Source: Thermus sp. 2.9
Lineage (GTDB): Bacteria; Deinococcota; Deinococci; Deinococcales; Thermaceae
Reading direction: 5' to 3'
NCBI RefSeq assembly: GCF_000794385.1
Contig: NZ_JTJB01000031.1
Location: 36,009 to 100,008 of the forward strand
DNA: 64,000 nucleotides
Part shown: in pieces, positions 34,805-44,535 of the stretch
Layout: each line of letters begins with the position of its first letter
Numbering within the stretch: position 1 is the first letter of the stretch
Position numbers and translations under genes: made by a program
The notes under the pieces: model-generated
What the model saw: the letters and a program-made list of their open reading frames with translations, nothing else
The model's database searches: none
Told to the model about the DNA's origin: nothing

Positions 34805-35355
34805 AGCGGCGCGACCTCTTCTTCTACATCCCCGTGGCCGTGGCGGGGGGGTTTTTCGCCTGGTTTGGCGTGCGCACCTACAACCTCCGCTTCCGGCCCC
34901 GGCCCGAGGCGGGGGCCCCCACGTGGAAGGCGGGCCCCAAGGTGGCGGTGGCCCGTCGCGGGGAGCTTGCCCTGTGGCAGGCCAAACCTTTCCTTTACCC
35001 CCTACCCCAAGGGGAACTCAGGGCCTTTCTCTTGCGGCTCCCCGAGGCCCCTCCTGGGGGGCTTTCCCTGGGGGAAGAACACTACGCCGCCTTTAGCCGC
35101 ATCTGCACCCACCAGGGCTGCACCCTGAACTACGTCCCGGACCCCGAGGCGGCCTCCCTCCTCTACAACTTCCGCCATGAACGGCCCTTCTTGGGCTGCC
35201 CCTGCCACTTCGGCGCCTTTGATCCCTTGCTTGGGGGAAAGGCCATCTACGGCCCTCCCCGCTATCCCTTGCCCCGGCTCCGCCTCGAGGCGGAGGGGGA
35301 TACCCTCTACGCCACCGGCCACGAGGTGCCCCTGCGGCCCATGGAGGGGGTATAG
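34801..35355 (+). CDS. Rieske [2Fe-2S] protein
   Basis: A 184-residue protein with one N-terminal membrane anchor and the cluster motifs CTHQGC and CPCHFG, providing two Cys and two His ligands. The rest is a compact beta domain. No cytochrome b gene is adjacent, so whether it belongs to a bc complex or serves sulfur-oxidation electron flow is open. It ends the ccm operon, convergent with tyrS with 21 bases between. Confidence 0.88.
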   Translation: MKRRDLFFYIPVAVAGGFFAWFGVRTYNLRFRPRPEAGAPTWKAGPKVAVARRGELALWQAKPFLYPLPQGELRAFLLRLPEAPPGGLSLGEEHYAAFSRICTHQGCTLNYVPDPEAASLLYNFRHERPFLGCPCHFGAFDPLLGGKAIYGPPRYPLPRLRLEAEGDTLYATGHEVPLRPMEGV

Positions 35356-35376
35356 GGGCCTGAGGGGCTGCACCCT

Positions 35377-37078
<1,702 letters not shown>

Positions 37079-37135
37079 GGCGGGGTGTGCTACACTTAGG
37101 CCTGGTCTGCCCCGAGGGGGCATAAGGGGAAAACG

Positions 37136-37434
37136 ATGGCGCAGAAGAAGCCCAAGAGGAACCTTTCCGCTCTGAAGCGGCACCGGCAGTCCTTGAAGCG
37201 CCGGCTTCGCAACAAGGCCAAGAAGTCGGCCATCAAGACCCTGAGCAAGAAGGCCGTCCAGCTGGCCCAGGAGGGCAAGGCGGAGGAGGCCATCAAGATC
37301 ATGCGCAAGGCCGAGAGCTGATTGACAAGGCGGCCAAGGGTTCCACCCTGCACAAGAACGCCGCCGCCCGCAGGAAGTCCCGGCTGATGCGCAAGGTCCA
37401 CCAGCTTCTTTCCGCCCAAGGGGCTAGCGCCTAA
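37136..37434 (+). CDS. rpsT: 30S ribosomal protein S20, frameshifted by one base
   Basis: The first frame reads [18 protein letters not shown] and onward to IKIMRKAES, then meets TGA at 37319. The next frame continues [20 protein letters not shown] to 37434. Inserting one C (AGCTG to AGCCTG near 37318) gives a single protein of 99 residues matching Thermus S20. This is a CC reduced to C in an essential gene, so a sequence error is by far the best explanation. The gene is followed by thx. Confidence 0.93.
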
Positions 37435-37445
37435 GGAGGGAAGGC

Positions 37446-37529
37446 ATGGGCAAGGGCGACCGTCGCACCCGCAGGGGCAAGATCTGGCGGGGTACCTACG
37501 GCAAGTACCGTCCCCGCAAGAAGAAGTAG
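37446..37529 (+). CDS. thx: Small ribosomal protein bTHX
   Basis: A tiny gene of 27 codons: [18 protein letters not shown] follows the initiator, and the tail is KYRPRKKK. This is the small basic 30S protein found in Thermus, which sits in the head of the subunit. GGAGGGAAGGC precedes the ATG. It lies 11 bases after rpsT and is probably co-transcribed. Confidence 0.95.
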
Positions 37530-37560
37530 CCCAAGCGGCGCTGGGGGGGCCTAGGGGCGC

Positions 37561-38301
37561 CTAGGCTTCCCCTTCCTTGTCCATCTCCCAGGTGAGGTCC
37601 CTTAGAAGCCAGCCCCTCCCCGGGGGCGCGATCTCCCCCGAGCTTAAGGCCTGGACCAGGTAGCGGCGCACCAGGCTCACGGGTACCCCGGCGGCGATCA
37701 CCTCGCCCAGGTTGCGGGTGCCGTCCAGGAGGGCCTGGAGCTGGCCGTACTCCTCCAGGGTCTTGCCCTTGCGCCCCTGGTAGCGGATGCGCAGGGCGTA
37801 CCAGGCGTAGCGGCGCAAGGGATAGAGGTCCCCTTCCCTTACCCCCATGTAGGCCCGCTCCATGGCGATGAGGAGGGGAACGCCCCAAGCCTTGGCGGCG
37901 GCCCGGACGCTCTTGCCCCCCTGGAAGACCTCCAAGGGCGCCTTGGGGCGGATGGCCTCCAGGACGCGGCTGGGGGAGTCCACCAGGGTGCGGAACCGGT
38001 CCCACTCGTCGTTGACCCGGGCCCACTCCCCCAGCAAGGTGGTGAAGGGGAGGAGGGGGCGCTCCTGGGAAGGGGGGCCAGGCTGGAAGCGGAAAGGGCC
38101 TTCCTTGGGGTGGAGGGGGAAGGCGAAGAGGGCCTCGAGGCCTTCCCAGTCCAGGATGGCCGCCCCCACCACCTCCCCGGCGGAAAAGCGCAAGGAGAGG
38201 GGCAGGGGCCCCACCTTCACCTCCAAAACGCCAGAGCGGCGGTGGCCGTGAATGAGCTCCAAGAGCTCCGTAAGAGGGATGGTGTTCAGGTTTCCTTCCA
38301 A
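37561..38301 (-). CDS. DUF4388-domain protein
   Basis: A 246-residue protein. The N-terminus (EGNLNTIPLTELLELIHG) is the DUF4388/PATAN-type start seen in regulatory proteins of Deinococcota and Cyanobacteria. The C-terminal half is helical and of no recognised type. No receiver or catalytic motif is visible. It starts 16 bases inside the end of thrB and ends convergent to thx; a small GCCTAG/CTAGGC stem lies between. Confidence 0.65.
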   Translation of the reverse strand: MEGNLNTIPLTELLELIHGHRRSGVLEVKVGPLPLSLRFSAGEVVGAAILDWEGLEALFAFPLHPKEGPFRFQPGPPSQERPLLPFTTLLGEWARVNDEWDRFRTLVDSPSRVLEAIRPKAPLEVFQGGKSVRAAAKAWGVPLLIAMERAYMGVREGDLYPLRRYAWYALRIRYQGRKGKTLEEYGQLQALLDGTRNLGEVIAAGVPVSLVRRYLVQALSSGEIAPPGRGWLLRDLTWEMDKEGEA

Positions 38302-39161
38302 AAGTATCCCTCCCCGAGGTTCAGCACCAAGGTCTGGCCCTGGCCCCGGTAGCCCACCAGGGCCCGGGCCACGCCTTCCTCCGCGCCCTGCCGCACCAAG
38401 GCGGCCAGGGTGGGCCCCGCTCCCCCCACAAAGGCGGCCAGGGCTCCCGCCGCCAGGGCGTTTTCTATGGCCTCCATCACCCCGGGCATGAGGTGGGCCC
38501 GGTGGGGTTGGTGGAGGCGGTCCCGGCAGGCTTCCCGCAGGGCCTCGAGGCGGCCCGAGTAGAGGGCGGCGGGCCAGAGGGCGCTTCGCGCCAGGTTGTA
38601 GACGGCGTCGGCCAGGGGTACCTTTTCCGGCAGGGCGGCCCGGGCCAAGGGCGTGGGCACGGGGTAAGGGGGGACGGCCAGGACGAAGCGCACCCCCTCG
38701 GGCCTGGGCAGGGGGATGGCCAAGGGGGGCTCGCTCAGGGCGGCCACAAACCCCCCGTAGACCGCGGGGGCCACGTTGTCGGGATGGCCCTCCAGGCGGG
38801 CGGCCACCTGGAACACCCCTTCCCGCCCAAGCCGCCCCCCGGAAACCCGGTCCGCCAAGGCCACCCCCGCGACCAAGGCGGCGGAGGAGCTCCCCATGCC
38901 GCGGGCCAGGGGGATGGGGTTGAAGGCGCGGATGGCCAGGGGCTCCGCCTTCAGGCCCAAGGCGGCCATCCCCGCCCGGTAGCCTTGGTGGATCAGGTTG
39001 TCCGTTCCCGCCACCTGGCCTTCCCCCTCGTAGAAGAAGGCGTCTTCCCGGGCCGGCTCCGCCTCCACCTCCAGGTAGAGGTCCAAGGCGACCCCCAGGG
39101 CGTCAAAGCCCGAGCCCAGGTTGGCCAAGGTGGCGGGGACGTAAAGGCGGGACAGGTCCAT
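38286..39161 (-). CDS. thrB: Homoserine kinase
   Basis: A 291-residue GHMP kinase: N-terminal VPATLANLGSGFDALGVAL, the ATP loop PLARGMGSSSAALVAG, and the C-terminal GAGPTLAALV. It phosphorylates homoserine for threonine synthesis. I use the ATG at 39161 because the family begins at that point; an ORF start 4 codons further upstream exists. Other threonine genes are not in the window. Confidence 0.92.
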   Translation of the reverse strand: MDLSRLYVPATLANLGSGFDALGVALDLYLEVEAEPAREDAFFYEGEGQVAGTDNLIHQGYRAGMAALGLKAEPLAIRAFNPIPLARGMGSSSAALVAGVALADRVSGGRLGREGVFQVAARLEGHPDNVAPAVYGGFVAALSEPPLAIPLPRPEGVRFVLAVPPYPVPTPLARAALPEKVPLADAVYNLARSALWPAALYSGRLEALREACRDRLHQPHRAHLMPGVMEAIENALAAGALAAFVGGAGPTLAALVRQGAEEGVARALVGYRGQGQTLVLNLGEGYFWKET

Positions 39162-39188
39162 GGTGAGGGGCAAAGCCCTTGCCCAAGA

Positions 39189-40634
39189 CTATACCAGGCC
39201 CAAGGGGAGGCCGAGGCCCCCCTCCAGGAGCTTCCTGGCCCGGGGCAGGGCCTCCGCCACCTCCCGGGCCAGGAGGCCCACCCCCTTTTCCTCCGCCAAA
39301 AGGTCCCCGGCGAGGCCGTGCAGGTACACCCCAAGCCGGGCGGCGTCAAAGGGGGCAAGCCCCGCCGCCATAAGGGCGGCGATGGCCCCCGAGAGGACAT
39401 CCCCCGTGCCGCCGGTGGCCAGGGCGGGGTTGCCCGTGGGGTTCACGGAGAACCGGTTTCCTTCCGCCACCACCGTGGGGTTCCCCTTGAGGACCACGGC
39501 GAGGCCCGTGGTCTCCGCCAGGGCTCGGGCGGCGGCCACGGGGTCCTTGGTTATCGCCTCCGGGGGGGCGCCCAAGAGCCTCCCCGCCTCCCCCGCGTGG
39601 GGGGTGAGGACCGCTTTAACCCCGGTGCGGCGGTAGAGGGCCACCACCTCGGGGTGTAGGGCATCGGCGTCCAACACCGTGGGCAGGCCCGCCTGGAGGG
39701 CCTCCAGGGCCCAGGCCTTGCCCCAGGGCCCCCCGCCCATGCCCACCGCCAAAGCCTCCACCTTCATGGGGGGAAGGGCGGGGGCAGGCACGGGGTGGAA
39801 GACGGCCTCGAGGGGCTCTAGGGGCGTCCCTTCGGGGATAACCAGGTGCACGAGCCCCGCCCCCATGCGGTAGGCCCCTAGGGCGGCCAAGAGGGGGGCT
39901 CCAGCGTAGCGCAGGGCGTCCCCCCGGTAGCCCCCAAGCACCCCCACCCGGCCCACGCTCCCCTTGTGGGCGGTGAGGGGGCGTTGGGGGAGAAGGGGCT
40001 TTAGGGCCTCGGGGGTCGCCACCTCGGGGAGGTCTTCCCGTTCCAAGAGGGCTTGGGGCAGGCCGATCCCCGCTAGGAAGAGCTTGCCGCAGGCTTCTCG
40101 GTGGAGGAGGTGGGGGGTTTTCAAAGCGGCGAAGGCGAGGGTGGCCGTGGCCCGCACGTGGGGGGAGAAGGGGAGGCCCGAGGGGAGGTCCAGGGAGAGG
40201 ACGGGGAGCCTCGAGGCGTTCACCCGCTCCACGAGCCCGGCGTAAAACCCCTCCAGGGGGCCCCTGAGCCCGGTGCCGAAGAGGGCGTCCACCAGGACCT
40301 CCCCTTCCCCCCAACTGGCCTCTTCCAGGGGGAGGAGGGGAAGGCCCAAGGCCTCCAGGGCCCGCCGCATGAGGAGGGCATCCCTCCCTTCTCCTCCAGC
40401 GGCGTAGACCCGCACCCTTACCCCCTCCAAAAGGAGGTGCCGGGCCAGGGCCAGGCCGTCCCCGCCGTTATTCCCTTTGCCGCAGAGGACCACGGCGGGC
40501 GCCTCGCCGAAAAGCCTCCGGTAGACCCGGGCCGCCTTCATCCCCGCCCACTCCATGAGGAGCAGGGTGGGGTAGCCCATGGCCTCCGCCTTCTCGTCCG
40601 CTTCCCGCATGGCCTCGGGGGTGAAAAGCCGCAT
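39189..40634 (-). CDS. nnr: Bifunctional NAD(P)HX epimerase/dehydratase
   Basis: A 481-residue fusion. The N-terminal epimerase half has GKGNNGGDGLALARHL; the C-terminal ADP/ATP-dependent dehydratase half has LTPHAGEAGRLLG, LKGNPTVVA and GGTGDVLSGAIAAL. It repairs hydrated NADH and NADPH. The ATG at 40634 lies 7 bases after TAGGCT on the minus strand, with purine-rich AAGGGAG between, so it may be leaderless. Start and length fit the family. Confidence 0.93.
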   Translation of the reverse strand: MRLFTPEAMREADEKAEAMGYPTLLLMEWAGMKAARVYRRLFGEAPAVVLCGKGNNGGDGLALARHLLLEGVRVRVYAAGGEGRDALLMRRALEALGLPLLPLEEASWGEGEVLVDALFGTGLRGPLEGFYAGLVERVNASRLPVLSLDLPSGLPFSPHVRATATLAFAALKTPHLLHREACGKLFLAGIGLPQALLEREDLPEVATPEALKPLLPQRPLTAHKGSVGRVGVLGGYRGDALRYAGAPLLAALGAYRMGAGLVHLVIPEGTPLEPLEAVFHPVPAPALPPMKVEALAVGMGGGPWGKAWALEALQAGLPTVLDADALHPEVVALYRRTGVKAVLTPHAGEAGRLLGAPPEAITKDPVAAARALAETTGLAVVLKGNPTVVAEGNRFSVNPTGNPALATGGTGDVLSGAIAALMAAGLAPFDAARLGVYLHGLAGDLLAEEKGVGLLAREVAEALPRARKLLEGGLGLPLGLV

Positions 40635-40641
40635 CTCCCTT

Positions 40642-40659
40642 AGCCTACCGCGCTAGGAT
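40642..40659. promoter_or_regulatory. Back-to-back -10 elements for nnr and the sirtuin gene
   Basis: AGCCTA (minus TAGGCT, 40647-40642) and TAGGAT (40654-40659) lie 6 bases apart. Each is followed by a start codon within 7-10 bases on its own strand. Confidence 0.45.
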
Positions 40660-40668
40660 GGGATGGGG

Positions 40669-41403
40669 ATGGAAAGCCTTCAGGAGGCGCAAAAGCGGCT
40701 AAGGGAGGCCAAGCGGGTGGCGGTCCTCACAGGGGCGGGCATCTCCAAGCCCTCGGGCATCCCCACCTTCCGGGACGCGGAGGGCCTGTGGCGGAACTTC
40801 AACCCCTTGGACTACGCCACCCCCGAGGCCTATGCCAAGGACCCCGAAAGGGTCTGGGCTTGGTACGCCTGGCGCATCGCCAAGGTGCGGGAGGCTTTGC
40901 CCAACCCCGCCCATTACGCCCTCGTGGAGCTGGAGCGGCGGGTTTTGGCCCGTGGGGGAGAGTTCCTCCTGGTGACGCAGAACGTGGACGGCCTTCACGC
41001 CCGGGCCGGAAGCCAAAACCTGGTGGAGCTCCACGGCAACCTCCTTCGGGCCCGGTGCGAGGCCTGTGGCCAGCGCTTTCCCCTGCCTGAGGCCTTCACG
41101 CCCCCGCCCTTCTGCCCCGCCTGCGGCCACCGGGCCCGGCCCGACGTGGTCTGGTTCGGGGAGCTTCTTCCCCCGGGGGCCTGGGAGCGGGCGGAAAAAG
41201 CCTTCGCCCAGGCGGACGTGGCCCTGGTGGTGGGCACGAGCGCCGAGGTGGAGCCCGCCGCCTCCTTGGGGCGCATGGCCTTCGCCGCCGGGGCCTACTT
41301 GGTGGAGGTGAACCCCGAGCCCACCCCCCTCACCCCCCTAGCCCACCTTTCCTTACGCCAGGGGGCGGTGGAGGGGCTCGCCGCTTTGCTCCAGGAGGGC
41401 TAG
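40669..41403 (+). CDS. Sirtuin-type NAD-dependent protein deacylase
   Basis: A 244-residue sirtuin: GAGIS at 22-26, TQNVDGLH at 103-110, catalytic His122 in ELHGN, zinc cysteines 130, 133, 149 and 152, and GTSAEVEPA for NAD. Tyr66 and Arg69 (YAWR) match the YxxR pair of class III sirtuins, which remove succinyl and related acyl groups, so desuccinylase activity is likely. The ATG at 40663 is an alternative start two codons upstream. The next gene begins one base after its stop. Confidence 0.92.
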   Translation: MESLQEAQKRLREAKRVAVLTGAGISKPSGIPTFRDAEGLWRNFNPLDYATPEAYAKDPERVWAWYAWRIAKVREALPNPAHYALVELERRVLARGGEFLLVTQNVDGLHARAGSQNLVELHGNLLRARCEACGQRFPLPEAFTPPPFCPACGHRARPDVVWFGELLPPGAWERAEKAFAQADVALVVGTSAEVEPAASLGRMAFAAGAYLVEVNPEPTPLTPLAHLSLRQGAVEGLAALLQEG

Positions 41404-41404
41404 C

Positions 41405-41896
41405 GTGGGGGCTTTGGCCGACCTTTGCACCCTGGCCCGGGGTGGGGTGGTCCTTCTCCTCCTCCTCCGGGTGGGGGAGGGGCTCGAGGCCTTGGGGCAG
41501 GTGGTGCGCCTCCTCCTTTTGGGCTGGAGCCTGGACGTCCTGGACGGGATGCTGGCCCGCGCCTCCAGGCGGCCCACCCGCCTCGCCGCCTGGGACTACC
41601 CCCTGGACGCCGGCCTGGCCTGGACGGGCTTCGCCTACGTTTTGGGGGCGGGCCTGGTGCCCCTCGGCCTCGGCCTTTCCTGGATGGTCTTGGCCCTCAC
41701 CCTCCTCCTCCGCTACCCCAACAAGAGCCTTTCCATGCTCCTTCAGGTGCCCGCCACCTTCGCCCCCTTCCTCTTCGCCGCCACCTTCGCCCCGGAGGCC
41801 TTTCGCGCCGCCTTGATTTGGGCCCTTTTGGCCCTCCTCCTGGACGGGCGGCGCTTCCTTGGGGTGGTGAGGGAGTTCCTGGCCGGCTTTTCCTAG
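41405..41896 (+). CDS. Small membrane protein related to CDP-alcohol phosphotransferases
   Basis: A 163-residue protein with about four membrane segments. Residues around 44-68 read DVLDGMLARASRRPTRLAAW followed by DYPLD. This resembles the DG-x2-AR-x(7,8)-G-x3-D-x3-D signature of CDP-alcohol phosphotransferases, but the glycine is replaced and the first conserved D is also altered in context. It may make a phospholipid head group or be a degenerate relative. It follows the sirtuin gene directly (GTG start) and overlaps the convergent thiP by 4 bases. Confidence 0.6.
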   Translation: MGALADLCTLARGGVVLLLLLRVGEGLEALGQVVRLLLLGWSLDVLDGMLARASRRPTRLAAWDYPLDAGLAWTGFAYVLGAGLVPLGLGLSWMVLALTLLLRYPNKSLSMLLQVPATFAPFLFAATFAPEAFRAALIWALLALLLDGRRFLGVVREFLAGFS

Positions 41897-43376
41897 CCTA
41901 GCCTACCCCGCCCCCGGTCCAGGAGGTAGAAGAGGAGGCCGGAGAGGAAGGCGAGGAGGGCGGCCAGGCTCAAGGCCTCCCGGAAGGGTCCTTCCCCGGG
42001 GCGTCCCAGGCGCTCGTAGATGGCCAGGGTCAGGGTGGTCCACTCGGGCCGCCAAAGCACCAGGCTCGCCCCGAACTCCCCCAGGAGGGCGGCCAGGGCC
42101 AAGGCCACCCCCGAGGCCAGGGCGGGGCGGAGGAGGGGAAGCTCCACCCTTAAAAAGGCGCGCCAAGGGGTGGCTCCCAGGGTCCTTGCCGCCTCGAGGA
42201 GGCTTGGGGGGAGGCTCCTTAGGGCCGGCAGGAGGGTCCGGGCCAAGAGGGGGTAGGCCAGGAGGGCGTAGGCGGTGAGGAGGAGGAGCAAGGAGCCCCG
42301 AAGGCCAGGGTAGGCCACCAGGTAGCCGAGGCCCACCGCCACCGGGCTCACCATAAGGGGGAAAAGGCCCAGAAGGTCCCATAGCCCGCTCCGCCGCGCC
42401 GCCACCCCGTAGGCCACCCCCAGGGGCAGGGCCAGGAGGAGGGCGAGGAGGGTGAAGCGCACGGAGTTGGCCAGGGCCAAGGGCAGGGGGGTGAAGTCCT
42501 CCGAGACCCAGGCGGAGCGGAGGGCGGAAAGGCTCCCTTGGGCGAAGAGGGCCAGGAGGGGGGCGTAGAGGAGAAGAAAAAAGGCCCCAAGCCCCAAGGG
42601 GTAAGCCAGGGAGGGGGCGGGAAGAAGGGGACCTGGGGGAAGGGGGTGGGCCTTGAGGCGCAGGTGGAGGAGGACCAAGGCCCCCAGGGTGAAAAGCTGC
42701 CAGGCCATGAGGGCGCTGGCCTCGGGCAGGGCCAGGCGGTGGGCCAGGAGGGTGTAGACCTCCACCTCGAGGGTGGCGTGCCGGGGCCCCCCGAGGAGGA
42801 GGGGCACCCCAAAGGCGGAGAAGGTGTACAGGAAGACGAGAAGCCCCGCGCCCCCAGGGCGGGAAGGAGGAGGGGAAGCCCCACCCGGAGGAAGGCGCGC
42901 CAAGGGGTGGCCCCCAGGCTCCGCGCCGCCTGCAGGGGCTCCTCCAGGCCCAAGGCCACGGGGAGGAGGACCCGTAGGGCGAGCCCCAGGTTGTAGAAAA
43001 CCGCCGCCAGGAGGAGGAGGGCGAAGGTGCCGTAAAGGTCCACCCCCAAAAGCCCTCGAGGGCCCAGGAGGGCCAAAAACCCCAAGGCCACCGCCGGGGT
43101 GGGGAGGACGAAGGGCAAAGTGGAAAGGGAGAGGAAAAGGGCCCGCAAGGGGAAGCGCCGCCGGAAGAGGAAGGCCAGGGGGAGGGCCAGGGCGAGGGTG
43201 AGGAGGGCCGAGGCCAGGCCGTACTCCAGGCTAAAGCGGTAGCGCTCCCAGTAATAGGGGTTGGTCCAGGCGCTCCAAAACCCCTCCCCTACGCCCAGGA
43301 GGAGGAGGCGGAAAAGGGGGTAGAAGAGGGCGAAGGCGAGGAAGGGGAGGACCACCCCCCTGGCGAGCCAGGCCAT
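41893..43376 (-). CDS. thiP: Thiamine ABC transporter permease, one-base frameshift
   Basis: Two open frames overlap at 42348-42903. Joining them by adding one G to a run of five (42851-42855) gives one protein of 494 residues with two membrane-permease halves. Each half has an EAA-type loop: EEPLQAARSLGATPWRAF and PPSLLEAARTLGATPWRAF. This doubled arrangement is that of ThiP and FbpB permeases. The start lies 3 bases after thiB. Position behind the TPP riboswitch and thiB identifies thiamine or a thiamine derivative as substrate. I consider the break a sequence error. Confidence 0.85.
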
Positions 43377-43379
43377 CGC

Positions 43380-44414
43380 CTAGCGCCGCCCCCGGCGCAC
43401 CGCCTCCGGGCTTTGCCCCTGGAGGACCACCTTGGTCCACTCGTCAATCCAGCGCTCCCGGTTCTCCGCCATGCGCTTGGGGTCCAGCCGCACGCTCCCC
43501 ACGGGCTCGGGGGCGAAGCGGAAGACCTCGGGCAGCTTGGCGTCCCGGCGGGCGGGGTACATCCACATCTCCGTGGGGATGTTCTCCTGCACGGGGCGGG
43601 AGAGGAGCCAGTCCACCAGCTTCTTGGCCCCTACCAGGTTCTTGGTGCCCTTCAGGATGCCCACGAACTCCACCTGGAAGAAGGCGAGCTCCGGGAACAG
43701 GTTGGCCGTGGGGGGCTCTTGGTACTTGCCCTCGGAGTAGTAGACCTCGGCGGCGGGGCTGGTGGTGTAGGAAACCACCAAGGGCCGGTCCCCCTTGTAG
43801 AGGGTGAAGTGGGTGTAGTAGGCCTCGCTCCAACCCTTGGCCACCCGCACCCCGCCGTCCCGGAGCTTGGCCCAGAAGTCCAGGTAGCCGTCCTCGCCGA
43901 AGCGGGCCACGGTGGCCATGAGGAAGGCGAGGCCGGGGGAGCTGGTGGCGGGGTTTTCCACCACCAGAAGCCGGGCATACTCGGGCTTGGCCAGGTCCTC
44001 GGGTGCCTTGGGCAGGGGCCGGTTCTGGAAGTAGGCCCTGTCGTAGTTCAGGCTCACCCAGCCGTAGTCCACGGGGAGGGCCCGGAAGGTGGGGTCCAGG
44101 AGCAGGGTGGCCTTGAGGTTTCGGATCTCCGGGCTCCTGTAGGGGAGGAGGATGTCCGCCTCCAGGGCCCGGGAGAGGAAGGTGTTGTCAAAGCCGTAGA
44201 GGACGTCGGCGATGGGGGCGCTTTTGGTGAGGATGGCCCGGTTCAGGGTTTCCCCCGCGTCCCCCGCCTTGAGGATGCGGAGCTTCAGGCCCGTCTCCCG
44301 CTCAAACTGGGCGATAAGGTTCTTGTCCAGGGAAAAGCTCTGGTGGGTGAGGAGCGTGATCTCCTGGGCCAGGCCGAAGGCCAAAAAGAGAAGCAACGCC
44401 AAGGCTTTACGCAT
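43380..44414 (-). CDS. thiB: Thiamine-binding periplasmic protein
   Basis: A 344-residue exported binding protein with signal peptide (RKALALLLFLAFGLAQ). It has the LTHQSF opening, the DVLYGFDN stretch and ENPATSSPGLAFL typical of ThiB. AAGGAGG lies 7 bases before the ATG at 44414 and is the element controlled by the riboswitch. An upstream ATG in frame lies inside the riboswitch expression platform and is unlikely to be used. It delivers thiamine, TMP or TPP to ThiP. Confidence 0.92.
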   Translation of the reverse strand: MRKALALLLFLAFGLAQEITLLTHQSFSLDKNLIAQFERETGLKLRILKAGDAGETLNRAILTKSAPIADVLYGFDNTFLSRALEADILLPYRSPEIRNLKATLLLDPTFRALPVDYGWVSLNYDRAYFQNRPLPKAPEDLAKPEYARLLVVENPATSSPGLAFLMATVARFGEDGYLDFWAKLRDGGVRVAKGWSEAYYTHFTLYKGDRPLVVSYTTSPAAEVYYSEGKYQEPPTANLFPELAFFQVEFVGILKGTKNLVGAKKLVDWLLSRPVQENIPTEMWMYPARRDAKLPEVFRFAPEPVGSVRLDPKRMAENRERWIDEWTKVVLQGQSPEAVRRGRR

Positions 44415-44418
44415 AAAA

Positions 44419-44523
44419 CCCCTCCTTGTCACCGGGAGGGGCCCGTCACCTTCCCTACGCCGGCATTACCCGGATCAGGTTCCAAGGGTATCTCTCAGCC
44501 CCTTTTGGGGCACCCCCGGTGAC
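44419..44523 (-). promoter_or_regulatory. TPP riboswitch with translational expression platform
   Basis: Minus strand, 44523 to 44445: aptamer with P1 strands GTCACC and GGTGAC and the conserved CTGAGA, ACCTGATCCGGGTAATGC and GCGTAGGGAA of the THI element. After it, 44441-44435 reads CCCCTCC, which can pair exactly with GGAGGGG at the ribosome binding site (44425-44419). A second GGTGAC (44436-44428, within CCCGGTGAC) can instead pair with GTCACCGGG at the start. This gives mutually exclusive folds; TPP should favour the one that hides the binding site. Confidence 0.93.
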
Positions 44524-44529
44524 GTCCTT

Positions 44530-44535
44530 AGTCTA
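44530..44535 (-). promoter_or_regulatory. -10 element of thiB-thiP
   Basis: TAGACT on the minus strand. Transcription would begin about 6-7 bases on, at or near the first base of aptamer helix P1. The TAG is also the stop codon of the upstream hydrolase gene. Confidence 0.55.

Noticed and set aside
37541..37575. Terminator between thx and the DUF4388 gene
   Set aside because: GCCTAG/CTAGGC gives only a 6-bp stem without a U run on either strand; too weak to list.
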